This document shows positions 50,101-51,884 of a DNA stretch of 64,000 nt, one piece after another. Source of the stretch: Sanderia malayensis (lineage: Eukaryota; Cnidaria; Scyphozoa; Semaeostomeae; Pelagiidae). Each line of letters starts with the position of its first letter. The first letter of the stretch is position 1. The stretch spans positions 496,001 to 560,000 of the forward strand of contig RQOL01000824.1 of assembly GCA_013076295.1 (NCBI GenBank). The letters run 5' to 3'. Below the pieces are notes generated by a model. The model was not told the origin of the DNA and did no database searches. It saw only the letters and a list, made by a program, of their open reading frames with translations. The translations under genes were made by a program, and so were the position numbers.

Positions 50101-51884
50101 ATTGATGTTTCATATTGCGTGTCAACCGAATAATGAATTTAGACTTGTAGTCTACTTACACACTGACAATTAAATTGTTGTTGGTGAAGTGGCATTGGTG
50201 ATATTTCGCAGTGGACAGAGAGGTGAAACATGCATCGTATCGGAAGTAATCATAAGGATGTTCATATCCAAAGAATACACCTGGGTATTGCGCGGAATAT
50301 TCCCTTGTTCACCTATTAAAACTATAAAAATCGCCATATTCTTGTCGCAAAATACTCGCAAAATAACTAAAAACGTACAGTAAAAAACTCTGCTTCTTTT
50401 TCTGCGTTTTCCAAGTATTTAAATTGGGATATTTAAAACAGTTTTAGTTATATCATTATCATTTTTGTTCCCGGTTGTTTTTAGGTCATATCGTTCCCCG
50501 GTCGTTTCTCATTCCTTCTTTTAGTAGCCGTCGAGACACGACTATTGTAAACATGCCATGAACGATGCATGCACCCATAATCCTCAATTCTACAGAACAC
50601 CCAGATGCATATAAAGTTTATTTTTCTTTTCTTTCTGTGTTATTGTATAGATTATTTTTGCATATCTACTTTTTGAAAGCAGAGGAAACGAACCTTAACC
50701 GAAGTGAAGAAATTATTATATAAACTTCATTGTCAAAACAAAACAAGCGACAGCCCTGGTGTGTGAAATTTAGAAATGAGCTTGTGTGAGTGTGATGAAA
50801 TTTATGAGGTATTTAGCTTAGCTAATTCACGACGGTAAGGCCACTGCATTGCAGCACCACATAGGGGATTACTTTAACAATTCAAATAAACCACATCTCT
50901 TCAGAAATAAACAAAATCATTTTGCAGGATTTAAGCTCATTGCCCTAGGCTTGGCAGGTTTCATCCGCCTGAATGTCAGGCAAGCACAAATAAAATTAAA
51001 TACGAAGTAAGCTATGCGTACGAAAAAAAATAATAGTTTTAAAATAAATAAAAATAACTGTGAATTGTTCTCCTGCTCACAGTACCAATGATAGTCCCTA
51101 GGTAGGCCTTCCCTCCCGGGTTTTGATATCAGTTCCCAGTCAATCAACCGAAAATACATTTCAATTATTTTGGAAAGTTAGAAACTTTGTGCCATTTTTG
51201 CAAATAGTAATTAATTAGTCTCCACAATTGTGATAATTTGGCAAGAATTATCACTTAATTACATCGATAACAGGAAATATTTTTGCCAGTGTTGTTTTTT
51301 TACCCTGCACGTGTTCATGAAAAATCCTTTCAACAATAATTTATTCAATAATGTAAGATAATGGTGGAAGTAAAATAAGAAATGACTAGGCAGCCTGGTT
51401 GACAAAAATTTAACATATAAATATAAAGAATTAAAAACTACTCACCACCTCGAAGAATATTTGTCACAAACTGAAGAAGCCATGCTTCCAATTTTGCTGC
51501 TCTCAAAATCCAAATCTGATGTTGAGCATTTAAACTGACTTTCTGATGACCAGCGAAGACAATTACAGTTTGTGAAATTTTCAATTCTTTCACGCATTTC
51601 AATGCATCTTTATTCAGAACTGTAAGAACATCTGAATTTCTGATTGCATTCTTTTCACCTAATGTTGGTGATTGTTTCAACAGCTTGTTCACTTTCAAAG
51701 ATGGAGTTCTGCCAATACTCAAAACTTGTGATACAAAAATAAATGATGACTTCTCAACCAAGTCATAATACGAATGCATGCACGAGGACTGGCTCTCGAT
51801 CGAAAATCCACCTGAAATTATCCCCAATATAAATGCAAGTAATAAAATAATAATTGAAGTCCAACTCTTCATGAAAATAGCCAT
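1..51884 (-). CDS. Giant secreted NtA-like/FS/GON/FS/FS/(vWA-vWA-FS)n protein gene, 3' end outside window
   Basis: This is a spliced minus-strand gene; each exon has its own entry. Exons from 51446-51884 to 12517-12729 join in frame to 2161 residues, and each array triad would add 447, so the product would exceed 5000 residues. Order: signal peptide, NtA-like domain, FS, GON (two exons), FS, FS, vWA, FS, then vWA-vWA-FS triads. Apart from the phase-0 junction inside GON, all junctions are phase 1, so modules can be duplicated or deleted without breaking the frame. Signal peptide, disulfide-rich FS modules and GON point to an extracellular matrix or surface-associated protein; vWA and FS modules usually mediate protein binding. 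I know no named protein with this order. That all exons belong to one transcript is inferred from strand, phase and module logic. The stop codon is not in the window. Confidence 0.75.
30..593 (-). CDS. D-type vWA exon, array copy 1
   Basis: This 564-bp phase 1-1 exon is open throughout and encodes one vWA domain. The first strand ends in FALDGSSTV, an imperfect DxSxS metal-site motif with Thr at the fifth position. The later [10 protein letters not shown] loop has the expected Thr, but the usual TDG of the third loop is TNG. It is flanked by a good acceptor and a GTAAGT donor. Confidence 0.9.
718..930 (-). CDS. FS (follistatin-like EGF+Kazal) exon, array copy 1
   Basis: This 213-bp phase 1-1 exon encodes a ten-cysteine follistatin-like module. 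A short EGF-like half begins [14 protein letters not shown], and the Kazal half carries [14 protein letters not shown]. The frame is open and identical to the better-preserved copies. Confidence 0.9.
1134..1688 (-). pseudogene. G-type vWA exon, array copy 1, frameshifted
   Basis: The exon borders are intact but the length is 555 bp instead of 564. Several small deletions and local changes, for example around 1200-1220, 1295-1305 and 1480-1550, break the vWA frame seen in other copies. Given the neighbouring gap and the near-identity of other copies, consensus error is as likely as real decay. Confidence 0.6.
1818..2070 (-). CDS. D-type vWA exon, array copy 2, partial at gap
   Basis: This is the 3' part (minus sense) of a D-type vWA exon, cut by the N run. 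It carries several single-base indels against the other copies, so the frame is broken. The 5' part of the exon, an FS exon and the end of a G-type exon should lie in the gap. Confidence 0.6.
2071..2170. other. Assembly gap of 100 N
   Basis: Exactly 100 N separate a partial D-type vWA exon from a partial G-type vWA exon. Comparing with an intact unit (4618 to 6285), about 0.9 kb should be missing, or 0.9 kb plus whole 1803-bp units. The 100 N therefore looks like a placeholder of unknown size. Confidence 0.97.
2171..2691 (-). CDS. G-type vWA exon, array copy 2, partial at gap
   Basis: This is the 5' 521 bp (minus sense) of a G-type vWA exon whose last codons fall in the gap. The frame is open and matches the intact copies, including [15 protein letters not shown] at the metal-site loop. 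Confidence 0.85.
2827..3390 (-). CDS. D-type vWA exon, array copy 3, with compensating frameshifts
   Basis: The exon is 564 bp with intact borders, but a one-base deletion near 3380 and a one-base insertion near 3335 shift the frame between them. Residues that read [15 protein letters not shown] elsewhere are replaced by [15 protein letters not shown]. The rest is identical. The shifted stretch removes the whole metal-site strand, so sequencing error is the simplest explanation. Confidence 0.7.
3514..3724 (-). pseudogene. FS exon, array copy 3, 2-bp deletion
   Basis: It matches the 213-bp FS exon except for a two-base loss near 3605, in the Kazal PVCGDDG region, which shifts the frame and removes the last cysteines. 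Splice borders are intact. Confidence 0.6.
3928..4482 (-). pseudogene. G-type vWA exon, array copy 3, frameshifted
   Basis: The length is 555 bp against 564. Several separate small deletions, for example near 3966, 4000, 4016, 4030, 4124 and 4285, break the frame in pieces. Other parts are identical to intact copies. Confidence 0.6.
4618..5181 (-). CDS. D-type vWA exon, array copy 4
   Basis: This is an intact 564-bp phase 1-1 exon with the FALDGSSTV metal-site loop, identical in protein to copies 1 and 5-7. Confidence 0.92.
5306..5518 (-). CDS. FS exon, array copy 4
   Basis: This is an intact 213-bp phase 1-1 exon encoding the ten-cysteine EGF-like plus Kazal module. Confidence 0.92.
5722..6285 (-). 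CDS. G-type vWA exon, array copy 4
   Basis: This is an intact 564-bp phase 1-1 exon. The first strand ends [11 protein letters not shown], with Gly where DxSxS normally starts. The hydrophobic strands [10 protein letters not shown] and [13 protein letters not shown] place it firmly in the vWA family. Confidence 0.92.
6421..6984 (-). CDS. D-type vWA exon, array copy 5
   Basis: Intact 564-bp phase 1-1 exon, identical in protein to copy 4. Confidence 0.92.
7109..7321 (-). CDS. FS exon, array copy 5
   Basis: Intact 213-bp phase 1-1 exon with all ten cysteines. Confidence 0.92.
7525..8088 (-). CDS. G-type vWA exon, array copy 5, with compensating indels
   Basis: Total length is 564 bp, but a one-base insertion near 7897 and a one-base deletion near 7592 displace the frame between them, so the central vWA sequence is out of frame relative to copies 4 and 7. 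Splice borders are intact. Confidence 0.65.
8224..8787 (-). CDS. D-type vWA exon, array copy 6
   Basis: Intact 564-bp phase 1-1 exon, identical in protein to copies 4 and 5. Confidence 0.92.
8912..9125 (-). pseudogene. FS exon, array copy 6, 1-bp insertion
   Basis: It is 214 bp instead of 213. One extra base near 9020 shifts the frame just before the Kazal PVCG motif. The rest matches intact copies. Confidence 0.6.
9329..9890 (-). pseudogene. G-type vWA exon, array copy 6, two 1-bp deletions
   Basis: It is 562 bp instead of 564. One base is missing next to the acceptor near 9888 and one near 9367. The central region keeps the family frame, but the exon cannot join its neighbours in phase as it stands. 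Confidence 0.6.
10026..10589 (-). CDS. D-type vWA exon, array copy 7
   Basis: Intact 564-bp phase 1-1 exon, identical in protein to copies 4-6. Confidence 0.92.
10714..10926 (-). CDS. FS exon, array copy 7
   Basis: Intact 213-bp phase 1-1 exon with all ten cysteines. Confidence 0.92.
11130..11693 (-). CDS. G-type vWA exon, array copy 7
   Basis: Intact 564-bp phase 1-1 exon. It differs from copy 4 by one substitution (Ile to Val in GTGVVKST). Confidence 0.92.
11829..12392 (-). CDS. D-type vWA exon, array copy 8 (first transcribed)
   Basis: Intact 564-bp phase 1-1 exon. One substitution (Val to Gly near 11974) distinguishes it from the other copies. Confidence 0.92.
12517..12729 (-). CDS. 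FS exon that opens the array
   Basis: Intact 213-bp phase 1-1 exon, identical to the internal array FS exons. It closes the triad begun by the double-vWA exon at 13002-14123. Array identity stops about 70 bp upstream of it, so one duplication breakpoint lies near 12797. Confidence 0.92.
13002..14123 (-). CDS. Fused D-type + G-type vWA exon
   Basis: A single 1122-bp phase 1-1 exon encodes two vWA domains in a row. The first starts [15 protein letters not shown] (D-type, with Ala and Thr in place of the serines). The second starts [14 protein letters not shown] (G-type). It corresponds to the two vWA exons of an array triad with the intron between them lost, or never gained. It ends VRMPG at a GTGAGT donor. 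Confidence 0.9.
14124..14594 (-). other. Intron, no recognised element
   Basis: This is AT-rich intron sequence between the FS-bearing exon and the double-vWA exon. I see no coding, RNA or repeat signal. Confidence 0.6.
14595..15380 (-). CDS. Fused G-type vWA + FS exon
   Basis: This 786-bp phase 1-1 exon encodes a vWA domain starting [15 protein letters not shown] (G-type), followed directly by an FS module with [14 protein letters not shown] and a final APCG. It is the second half of a triad without the usual intron between G-type vWA and FS. Confidence 0.9.
15381..15738 (-). other. Intron with a short microsatellite
   Basis: The intron contains an AAC/AAT trinucleotide run at about 15608-15637. 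Nothing else is recognised. Confidence 0.6.
15739..16302 (-). CDS. D-type vWA exon
   Basis: This 564-bp phase 1-1 exon encodes a vWA domain starting [20 protein letters not shown] keeps Asp and the first Ser of the DxSxS motif. It is the first member of the triad completed by 14595-15380. It is the same length as the array vWA exons but clearly diverged from them. Confidence 0.88.
16303..16976 (-). other. Intron, no recognised element
   Basis: This is 674 bp of intron without a convincing RNA gene, repeat or exon. A weak plus-strand ORF here is not supported by any family resemblance. Confidence 0.55.
16977..17183 (-). CDS. FS exon
   Basis: This 207-bp phase 1-1 exon encodes a ten-cysteine follistatin-like module starting [13 protein letters not shown], with [14 protein letters not shown] in the Kazal half and a final GPCG. 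Confidence 0.9.
17307..17855 (-). CDS. G-type vWA exon
   Basis: This 549-bp phase 1-1 exon encodes a vWA domain starting [15 protein letters not shown] (G-type). The strand [13 protein letters not shown] and helix-strand [10 protein letters not shown] follow the usual fold pattern. It is the middle member of a triad. Confidence 0.88.
17856..18186 (-). other. Intron, no recognised element
   Basis: AT-rich intron between two vWA exons. A short ATATAT-rich stretch lies near 17905-17935. No gene is seen. Confidence 0.55.
18187..18717 (-). CDS. D-type vWA exon
   Basis: This 531-bp phase 1-1 exon encodes a vWA domain starting [15 protein letters not shown]. Asp is kept, but both serines of DxSxS are replaced (Ala, Lys). 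[11 protein letters not shown] replaces the usual third metal loop. It starts the triad H(D)-17307(G)-16977(FS). Confidence 0.88.
18718..19736 (-). other. Intron, no recognised element
   Basis: This is 1.0 kb of intron. The open frame upstream of the vWA exon to 19069 is read-through of intron sequence with no family resemblance. Confidence 0.55.
19737..19946 (-). CDS. FS exon
   Basis: This 210-bp phase 1-1 exon encodes a ten-cysteine follistatin-like module starting [13 protein letters not shown], with [14 protein letters not shown] and a final GFCG. Confidence 0.9.
20174..20358. mobile_element. Short pogo/Tigger-type MITE, degenerate
   Basis: The element lies in an intron of gene 1. It begins CAGTCAAATCTGCATAG after TA and ends with an imperfect inverted copy (reverse complement CAATCAACTCTGTCTAATTC). 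Internal repeats of the type TAATTCGAAC are typical of pogo-like MITE ends. No transposase is present. Confidence 0.6.
20461..21030 (-). CDS. G-type vWA exon directly after the tRNA intron
   Basis: This 570-bp phase 1-1 exon encodes a vWA domain starting [15 protein letters not shown] (G-type), with [13 protein letters not shown] and [12 protein letters not shown] strands. Its acceptor follows a TTATTATAG tract. It is the first exon after the 21.7-kb intron, and its first split codon pairs in phase with the FS exon at 42766-42978. Unlike all later G-type domains it has no D-type partner before it. Confidence 0.88.
21257..21321 (-). pseudogene. Truncated tRNA-Lys pseudogene at array end
   Basis: This 65-nt terminal copy has lost 8 nt in the T-stem/variable region and its anticodon loop is altered. 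Confidence 0.8.
21431..21503 (-). tRNA. tRNA-Lys(CTT) copy 1, degenerate acceptor
   Basis: Full length, but the 3' acceptor half pairs poorly with the 5' half. Probably not functional. Confidence 0.5.
21715..21787 (-). tRNA. tRNA-Lys(CTT) copy 2, variant
   Basis: T-stem mismatch plus changes in the D arm and acceptor. Confidence 0.55.
21999..22071 (-). tRNA. tRNA-Lys(CTT) copy 3
   Basis: Matches the 73-nt array consensus. Confidence 0.93.
22182..22254 (-). tRNA. tRNA-Lys(CTT) copy 4
   Basis: Matches the consensus. Confidence 0.93.
22365..22437 (-). tRNA. tRNA-Lys(CTT) copy 5, variant
   Basis: One acceptor mismatch (3-70) and one T-stem mismatch. Confidence 0.7.
22548..22620 (-). tRNA. tRNA-Lys(CTT) copy 6
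   Basis: Matches the consensus. Confidence 0.93.
22832..22904 (-). tRNA. tRNA-Lys(CTT) copy 7
   Basis: Matches the consensus. Confidence 0.93.
23015..23087 (-). tRNA. tRNA-Lys(CTT) copy 8, variant
   Basis: One change in the D loop, inside the A box. Confidence 0.8.
23299..23371 (-). tRNA. tRNA-Lys(CTT) copy 9, variant
   Basis: One T-stem change. Confidence 0.8.
23482..23554 (-). tRNA. tRNA-Lys(CTT) copy 10, variant
   Basis: Two acceptor mismatches. Confidence 0.7.
23765..23836 (-). pseudogene. tRNA-Lys copy 11, 1-nt deletion
   Basis: One base is missing from the anticodon stem. Confidence 0.65.
24048..24120 (-). tRNA. tRNA-Lys(CTT) copy 12
   Basis: Matches the consensus. Confidence 0.93.
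24231..24303 (-). tRNA. tRNA-Lys(CTT) copy 13, variant
   Basis: One acceptor mismatch (3-70). Confidence 0.8.
24515..24587 (-). tRNA. tRNA-Lys(CTT) copy 14, variant
   Basis: Two acceptor mismatches (2-71 and 3-70). Confidence 0.72.
24698..24770 (-). tRNA. tRNA-Lys(CTT) copy 15
   Basis: Matches the consensus. Confidence 0.93.
24881..24953 (-). tRNA. tRNA-Lys(CTT) copy 16
   Basis: Matches the consensus. Confidence 0.93.
25163..25235 (-). tRNA. tRNA-Lys(CTT) copy 17
   Basis: Matches the consensus. Confidence 0.93.
25346..25418 (-). tRNA. tRNA-Lys(CTT) copy 18
   Basis: Matches the consensus. Confidence 0.93.
25529..25601 (-). tRNA. tRNA-Lys(CTT) copy 19
   Basis: Matches the consensus. Confidence 0.93.
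25712..25784 (-). tRNA. tRNA-Lys(CTT) copy 20, variant
   Basis: One acceptor (2-71) and one T-stem mismatch. Confidence 0.7.
25996..26068 (-). tRNA. tRNA-Lys(CTT) copy 21, variant
   Basis: Two acceptor mismatches, as copy 14. Confidence 0.72.
26179..26251 (-). tRNA. tRNA-Lys(CTT) copy 22
   Basis: Matches the consensus. Confidence 0.93.
26362..26434 (-). tRNA. tRNA-Lys(CTT) copy 23, variant
   Basis: G1 is changed to A. Confidence 0.8.
26646..26718 (-). tRNA. tRNA-Lys(CTT) copy 24
   Basis: Matches the consensus. Confidence 0.93.
26829..26901 (-). tRNA. tRNA-Lys(CTT) copy 25, variant
   Basis: One acceptor mismatch (3-70). Confidence 0.8.
27113..27185 (-). tRNA. tRNA-Lys(CTT) copy 26, variant
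   Basis: Two acceptor mismatches, as copy 14. Confidence 0.72.
27296..27368 (-). tRNA. tRNA-Lys(CTT) copy 27
   Basis: Matches the consensus. Confidence 0.93.
27479..27551 (-). tRNA. tRNA-Lys(CTT) copy 28
   Basis: Matches the consensus. Confidence 0.93.
27761..27833 (-). tRNA. tRNA-Lys(CTT) copy 29
   Basis: Matches the consensus. Confidence 0.93.
27944..28016 (-). tRNA. tRNA-Lys(CTT) copy 30
   Basis: Matches the consensus. Confidence 0.93.
28127..28199 (-). tRNA. tRNA-Lys(CTT) copy 31
   Basis: Matches the consensus. Confidence 0.93.
28310..28382 (-). tRNA. tRNA-Lys(CTT) copy 32, variant
   Basis: One acceptor and one T-stem mismatch, as copy 20. Confidence 0.7.
28594..28666 (-). tRNA. tRNA-Lys(CTT) copy 33, variant
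   Basis: Two acceptor mismatches, as copy 14. Confidence 0.72.
28777..28849 (-). tRNA. tRNA-Lys(CTT) copy 34
   Basis: Matches the consensus. Confidence 0.93.
28960..29032 (-). tRNA. tRNA-Lys(CTT) copy 35
   Basis: Matches the consensus. Confidence 0.93.
29242..29313 (-). pseudogene. tRNA-Lys copy 36, 1-nt deletion
   Basis: One C is missing at the anticodon-stem/variable-loop junction. Confidence 0.6.
29424..29496 (-). tRNA. tRNA-Lys(CTT) copy 37, variant
   Basis: Acceptor, T-stem and D-arm changes. Confidence 0.6.
29607..29679 (-). tRNA. tRNA-Lys(CTT) copy 38, variant
   Basis: G1 to A, and discriminator C instead of G. Confidence 0.72.
29891..29963 (-). tRNA. tRNA-Lys(CTT) copy 39, variant
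   Basis: One 5' acceptor change. Confidence 0.8.
30074..30146 (-). tRNA. tRNA-Lys(CTT) copy 40, variant
   Basis: One acceptor mismatch (3-70). Confidence 0.8.
30257..30329 (-). tRNA. tRNA-Lys(CTT) copy 41
   Basis: Matches the consensus. Confidence 0.93.
30440..30512 (-). tRNA. tRNA-Lys(CTT) copy 42
   Basis: Matches the consensus. Confidence 0.93.
30623..30695 (-). tRNA. tRNA-Lys(CTT) copy 43
   Basis: Matches the consensus. Confidence 0.93.
30806..30878 (-). tRNA. tRNA-Lys(CTT) copy 44, variant
   Basis: One T-stem mismatch. Confidence 0.8.
30989..31061 (-). tRNA. tRNA-Lys(CTT) copy 45
   Basis: Matches the consensus. Confidence 0.93.
31172..31244 (-). tRNA. tRNA-Lys(CTT) copy 46
   Basis: Matches the consensus. 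Confidence 0.93.
31355..31427 (-). tRNA. tRNA-Lys(CTT) copy 47, variant
   Basis: One acceptor mismatch (3-70). Confidence 0.8.
31639..31711 (-). tRNA. tRNA-Lys(CTT) copy 48, variant
   Basis: Two acceptor mismatches plus a change at position 26. Confidence 0.7.
31821..31893 (-). tRNA. tRNA-Lys(CTT) copy 49
   Basis: Matches the consensus. Confidence 0.93.
32004..32076 (-). tRNA. tRNA-Lys(CTT) copy 50
   Basis: Matches the consensus. Confidence 0.93.
32187..32259 (-). tRNA. tRNA-Lys(CTT) copy 51, variant
   Basis: One acceptor and one T-stem mismatch, as copy 20. Confidence 0.7.
32370..32442 (-). tRNA. tRNA-Lys(CTT) copy 52, variant
   Basis: Position 32 C to G in the anticodon loop, and discriminator C. 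Confidence 0.68.
32553..32625 (-). tRNA. tRNA-Lys(CTT) copy 53, variant
   Basis: One acceptor and one T-stem mismatch, as copy 20. Confidence 0.7.
32736..32806 (-). pseudogene. tRNA-Lys copy 54, 2-nt acceptor deletion
   Basis: Two bases are lost and others changed in the 5' acceptor, with extra changes in the variable loop. Confidence 0.65.
32917..32989 (-). tRNA. tRNA-Lys(CTT) copy 55, variant
   Basis: T-stem and anticodon-stem mismatches. Confidence 0.65.
33100..33172 (-). tRNA. tRNA-Lys(CTT) copy 56, variant
   Basis: One acceptor change. Confidence 0.8.
33283..33355 (-). tRNA. tRNA-Lys(CTT) copy 57
   Basis: Matches the consensus. Confidence 0.93.
33567..33639 (-). tRNA. tRNA-Lys(CTT) copy 58, variant
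   Basis: One anticodon-stem mismatch. Confidence 0.75.
33851..33923 (-). tRNA. tRNA-Lys(CTT) copy 59, variant
   Basis: One acceptor and one anticodon-stem mismatch. Confidence 0.68.
34034..34106 (-). tRNA. tRNA-Lys(CTT) copy 60, U33 lost
   Basis: The conserved U33 before the anticodon is C. Function is doubtful. Confidence 0.6.
34217..34289 (-). tRNA. tRNA-Lys(CTT) copy 61
   Basis: Matches the consensus. Confidence 0.93.
34400..34472 (-). tRNA. tRNA-Lys(CTT) copy 62
   Basis: Matches the consensus. Confidence 0.93.
34684..34756 (-). tRNA. tRNA-Lys(CTT) copy 63, variant
   Basis: One 5' acceptor change. Confidence 0.8.
34867..34939 (-). tRNA. tRNA-Lys(CTT) copy 64, variant
   Basis: Acceptor and T-stem mismatches plus one anticodon-stem change. 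Confidence 0.65.
35050..35122 (-). tRNA. tRNA-Lys(CTT) copy 65
   Basis: Matches the consensus. Confidence 0.93.
35233..35305 (-). tRNA. tRNA-Lys(CTT) copy 66
   Basis: Matches the consensus. Confidence 0.93.
35517..35589 (-). tRNA. tRNA-Lys(CTT) copy 67, variant
   Basis: Changes on both sides of the acceptor stem. Confidence 0.65.
35700..35772 (-). tRNA. tRNA-Lys(CTT) copy 68, variant
   Basis: Two acceptor mismatches. Confidence 0.7.
35883..35955 (-). tRNA. tRNA-Lys(CTT) copy 69
   Basis: Matches the consensus. Confidence 0.93.
36066..36138 (-). tRNA. tRNA-Lys(CTT) copy 70
   Basis: Matches the consensus. Confidence 0.93.
36249..36321 (-). tRNA. tRNA-Lys(CTT) copy 71
   Basis: Matches the consensus. 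Confidence 0.93.
36432..36504 (-). tRNA. tRNA-Lys(CTT) copy 72, variant
   Basis: One T-stem mismatch, as copy 44. Confidence 0.8.
36615..36687 (-). tRNA. tRNA-Lys(CTT) copy 73
   Basis: Matches the consensus. Confidence 0.93.
36798..36870 (-). tRNA. tRNA-Lys(CTT) copy 74
   Basis: Matches the consensus. Confidence 0.93.
36981..37053 (-). tRNA. tRNA-Lys(CTT) copy 75, variant
   Basis: One acceptor mismatch (3-70). Confidence 0.8.
37265..37337 (-). tRNA. tRNA-Lys(CTT) copy 76, variant
   Basis: Same changes as copy 48. Confidence 0.7.
37447..37519 (-). tRNA. tRNA-Lys(CTT) copy 77
   Basis: Matches the consensus. Confidence 0.93.
37630..37702 (-). tRNA. tRNA-Lys(CTT) copy 78
   Basis: Matches the consensus. 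Confidence 0.93.
37813..37885 (-). tRNA. tRNA-Lys(CTT) copy 79, variant
   Basis: One acceptor and one T-stem mismatch, as copy 20. Confidence 0.7.
37996..38068 (-). tRNA. tRNA-Lys(CTT) copy 80, variant
   Basis: Same changes as copy 52. Confidence 0.68.
38179..38251 (-). tRNA. tRNA-Lys(CTT) copy 81, variant
   Basis: One acceptor and one T-stem mismatch, as copy 20. Confidence 0.7.
38362..38432 (-). pseudogene. tRNA-Lys copy 82, 2-nt acceptor deletion
   Basis: Same lesion as copy 54, carried by the 5626-bp duplication. Confidence 0.65.
38543..38615 (-). tRNA. tRNA-Lys(CTT) copy 83, variant
   Basis: T-stem and anticodon-stem mismatches, as copy 55. Confidence 0.65.
38726..38798 (-). tRNA. 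tRNA-Lys(CTT) copy 84, variant
   Basis: One acceptor change, as copy 56. Confidence 0.8.
38909..38981 (-). tRNA. tRNA-Lys(CTT) copy 85
   Basis: Matches the consensus. Confidence 0.93.
39193..39265 (-). tRNA. tRNA-Lys(CTT) copy 86
   Basis: Matches the consensus; its duplicate, copy 58, has an extra change. Confidence 0.93.
39477..39549 (-). tRNA. tRNA-Lys(CTT) copy 87, variant
   Basis: Same changes as copy 59. Confidence 0.68.
39660..39732 (-). tRNA. tRNA-Lys(CTT) copy 88, U33 lost
   Basis: U33 to C, as copy 60. Confidence 0.6.
39843..39915 (-). tRNA. tRNA-Lys(CTT) copy 89
   Basis: Matches the consensus. Confidence 0.93.
40026..40098 (-). tRNA. tRNA-Lys(CTT) copy 90
   Basis: Matches the consensus. 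Confidence 0.93.
40310..40382 (-). tRNA. tRNA-Lys(CTT) copy 91, variant
   Basis: One 5' acceptor change, as copy 63. Confidence 0.8.
40493..40565 (-). tRNA. tRNA-Lys(CTT) copy 92, variant
   Basis: Same changes as copy 64. Confidence 0.65.
40676..40748 (-). tRNA. tRNA-Lys(CTT) copy 93
   Basis: Matches the consensus. Confidence 0.93.
40859..40931 (-). tRNA. tRNA-Lys(CTT) copy 94
   Basis: Matches the consensus. Confidence 0.93.
41143..41215 (-). tRNA. tRNA-Lys(CTT) copy 95
   Basis: Matches the consensus. Confidence 0.93.
41427..41499 (-). tRNA. tRNA-Lys(CTT) copy 96
   Basis: Matches the consensus. Confidence 0.93.
41610..41682 (-). tRNA. tRNA-Lys(CTT) copy 97, variant
   Basis: One T-stem mismatch. 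Confidence 0.8.
41792..41864 (-). tRNA. tRNA-Lys(CTT) copy 98, variant
   Basis: One D-loop change. Confidence 0.82.
42076..42148 (-). tRNA. tRNA-Lys(CTT) copy 99, variant
   Basis: One acceptor and one anticodon-stem mismatch, as copy 59. Confidence 0.68.
42259..42331 (-). tRNA. tRNA-Lys(CTT) copy 100, variant
   Basis: Acceptor mismatch and changes in the variable loop. Confidence 0.68.
42442..42514 (-). tRNA. tRNA-Lys(CTT) copy 101, variant
   Basis: One acceptor and one T-stem mismatch. Confidence 0.7.
42625..42697 (-). tRNA. tRNA-Lys(CTT) copy 102, variant
   Basis: First copy met by a polymerase reading the host gene. Acceptor, T-stem and anticodon-stem changes. Confidence 0.62.
42766..42978 (-). 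CDS. FS exon before the tRNA intron
   Basis: This 213-bp phase 1-1 exon encodes a ten-cysteine follistatin-like module: [16 protein letters not shown], then [14 protein letters not shown] and a final HGVC. The donor TTTGCA|GTGAGT leaves one base of a split codon, which pairs with the vWA exon at 20461-21030. Confidence 0.9.
42979..43376 (-). other. Intron, no recognised element
   Basis: 398 bp of intron with a CAA-rich patch near 43029-43052. No gene is seen. Confidence 0.55.
43377..43583 (-). CDS. FS exon
   Basis: This 207-bp phase 1-1 exon encodes a ten-cysteine follistatin-like module starting [14 protein letters not shown], with [14 protein letters not shown] in the Kazal half and a final GSCG at a GTGAGT donor. 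Confidence 0.9.
43584..44022 (-). other. Intron, no recognised element
   Basis: 439 bp of intron without a recognised gene or repeat. Confidence 0.55.
44023..44368 (-). CDS. GON domain, second exon
   Basis: This 346-bp exon (phase 0 in, phase 1 out) encodes the C-terminal half of a GON domain. It has the hallmark stretches [22 protein letters not shown] and [11 protein letters not shown] domains are known from the C-termini of the ADAMTS9/20/GON-1 metalloproteases. Here the domain is internal and no protease domain is present, so a role in binding or secretion is only inferred. Confidence 0.9.
44573..44850 (-). CDS. GON domain, first exon
   Basis: This 278-bp exon (phase 1 in, phase 0 out) encodes the N-terminal half of the GON domain: [20 protein letters not shown], then IKIYCHGM and NYLTLPAG, ending TTRFHK. 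It joins in frame to 44023-44368 to give about 205 residues, the usual GON size. Confidence 0.9.
44851..45362 (-). other. Intron, no recognised element
   Basis: 512 bp of intron without a recognised gene or repeat. Confidence 0.55.
45363..45611 (-). CDS. FS exon with furin-like site
   Basis: This 249-bp phase 1-1 exon begins [13 protein letters not shown], a dibasic RQKR site suited to proprotein convertases. An FS module follows: [12 protein letters not shown], then [14 protein letters not shown] and a final GVCG. Cleavage at RQKR would separate the NtA-like domain from the rest. Confidence 0.88.
46629..47046. mobile_element. TA-flanked MITE with C-rich arms
   Basis: The 418-bp element has inverted ends of about 24 bp: CCGTAAATTCTCTATTAAG on the left and the reverse complement CCGTAAATTCTCTTTTAAG on the right, flanked by TA on both sides. 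The arms hold TTAAGCCCCCC-type runs that could pair. The TA flank suggests a Tc1/mariner-class non-autonomous element. No transposase is present. Confidence 0.75.
47687..47804 (-). rRNA. 5S rRNA
   Basis: The 118-nt minus-strand sequence begins GCCTACGACCATACCACC and ends GTTGTAGGC. It contains the internal control region (AAGTCAAGCATGGTCGGGCC) and GGATGGGTGACCGCCTGGG. Ends pair as helix I. T-rich sequence follows the 3' end. Confidence 0.95.
47968..48376. mobile_element. MITE inserted in the 5S spacer
   Basis: The 409-bp element has inverted ends of the CACGCTTTTTTTTATAAG type (left end lacks the first CA) and TA on each side. The uninterrupted neighbouring 5S unit supplies the empty site: CACAAGTTA continues directly into the GCCCACCTC spacer there. 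Confidence 0.8.
48572..48689 (-). rRNA. 5S rRNA
   Basis: Identical 118-nt second copy, 885 bp from the first, same strand. Confidence 0.95.
49490..49891. mobile_element. TA-flanked MITE, same end family as 47968
   Basis: The 402-bp element has ends CACGTTTTTTTTTATAAG and its inverted copy, flanked by TA. Inner sequence repeats TTTCTTA-type motifs. No transposase. Confidence 0.75.
50027..50524. mobile_element. Probable TA-flanked inverted-repeat element
   Basis: Ends CTAAAAAGGAAC and the reverse complement CTAAAAGAAGGAAT are flanked by TA. Both arms repeat the motif GACCGGGGAACGA. Pairing is imperfect, so this is less certain than the other elements. Confidence 0.45.
51446..51884 (-). CDS. 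First coding exon: signal peptide and NtA/NTR-like domain
   Basis: This 439-bp exon starts at ATG 51884 and ends in phase 1 at a GTGAGT donor. Residues 1-28 form a signal peptide (MAIFMKSW, then [15 protein letters not shown]); M5 is an alternative start. The next 118 residues have two cysteines and strand patterns resembling the agrin N-terminal NtA (OB/NTR) fold: [19 protein letters not shown], then [18 protein letters not shown]. The NtA call is by eye only. An NtA-like domain followed by FS modules recalls the agrin N-terminus. Confidence 0.6.

Larger units (their letters stand above)
45612..51445 (-). other. Intron 1 (5.8 kb) with 5S genes and MITEs
   Basis: This lies between the NtA-like exon and the first FS exon. 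It contains two 5S rRNA genes and four TA-flanked inverted-repeat elements, listed separately. I see no further exon. The link between the two flanking exons is inferred from strand and phase. Confidence 0.65.
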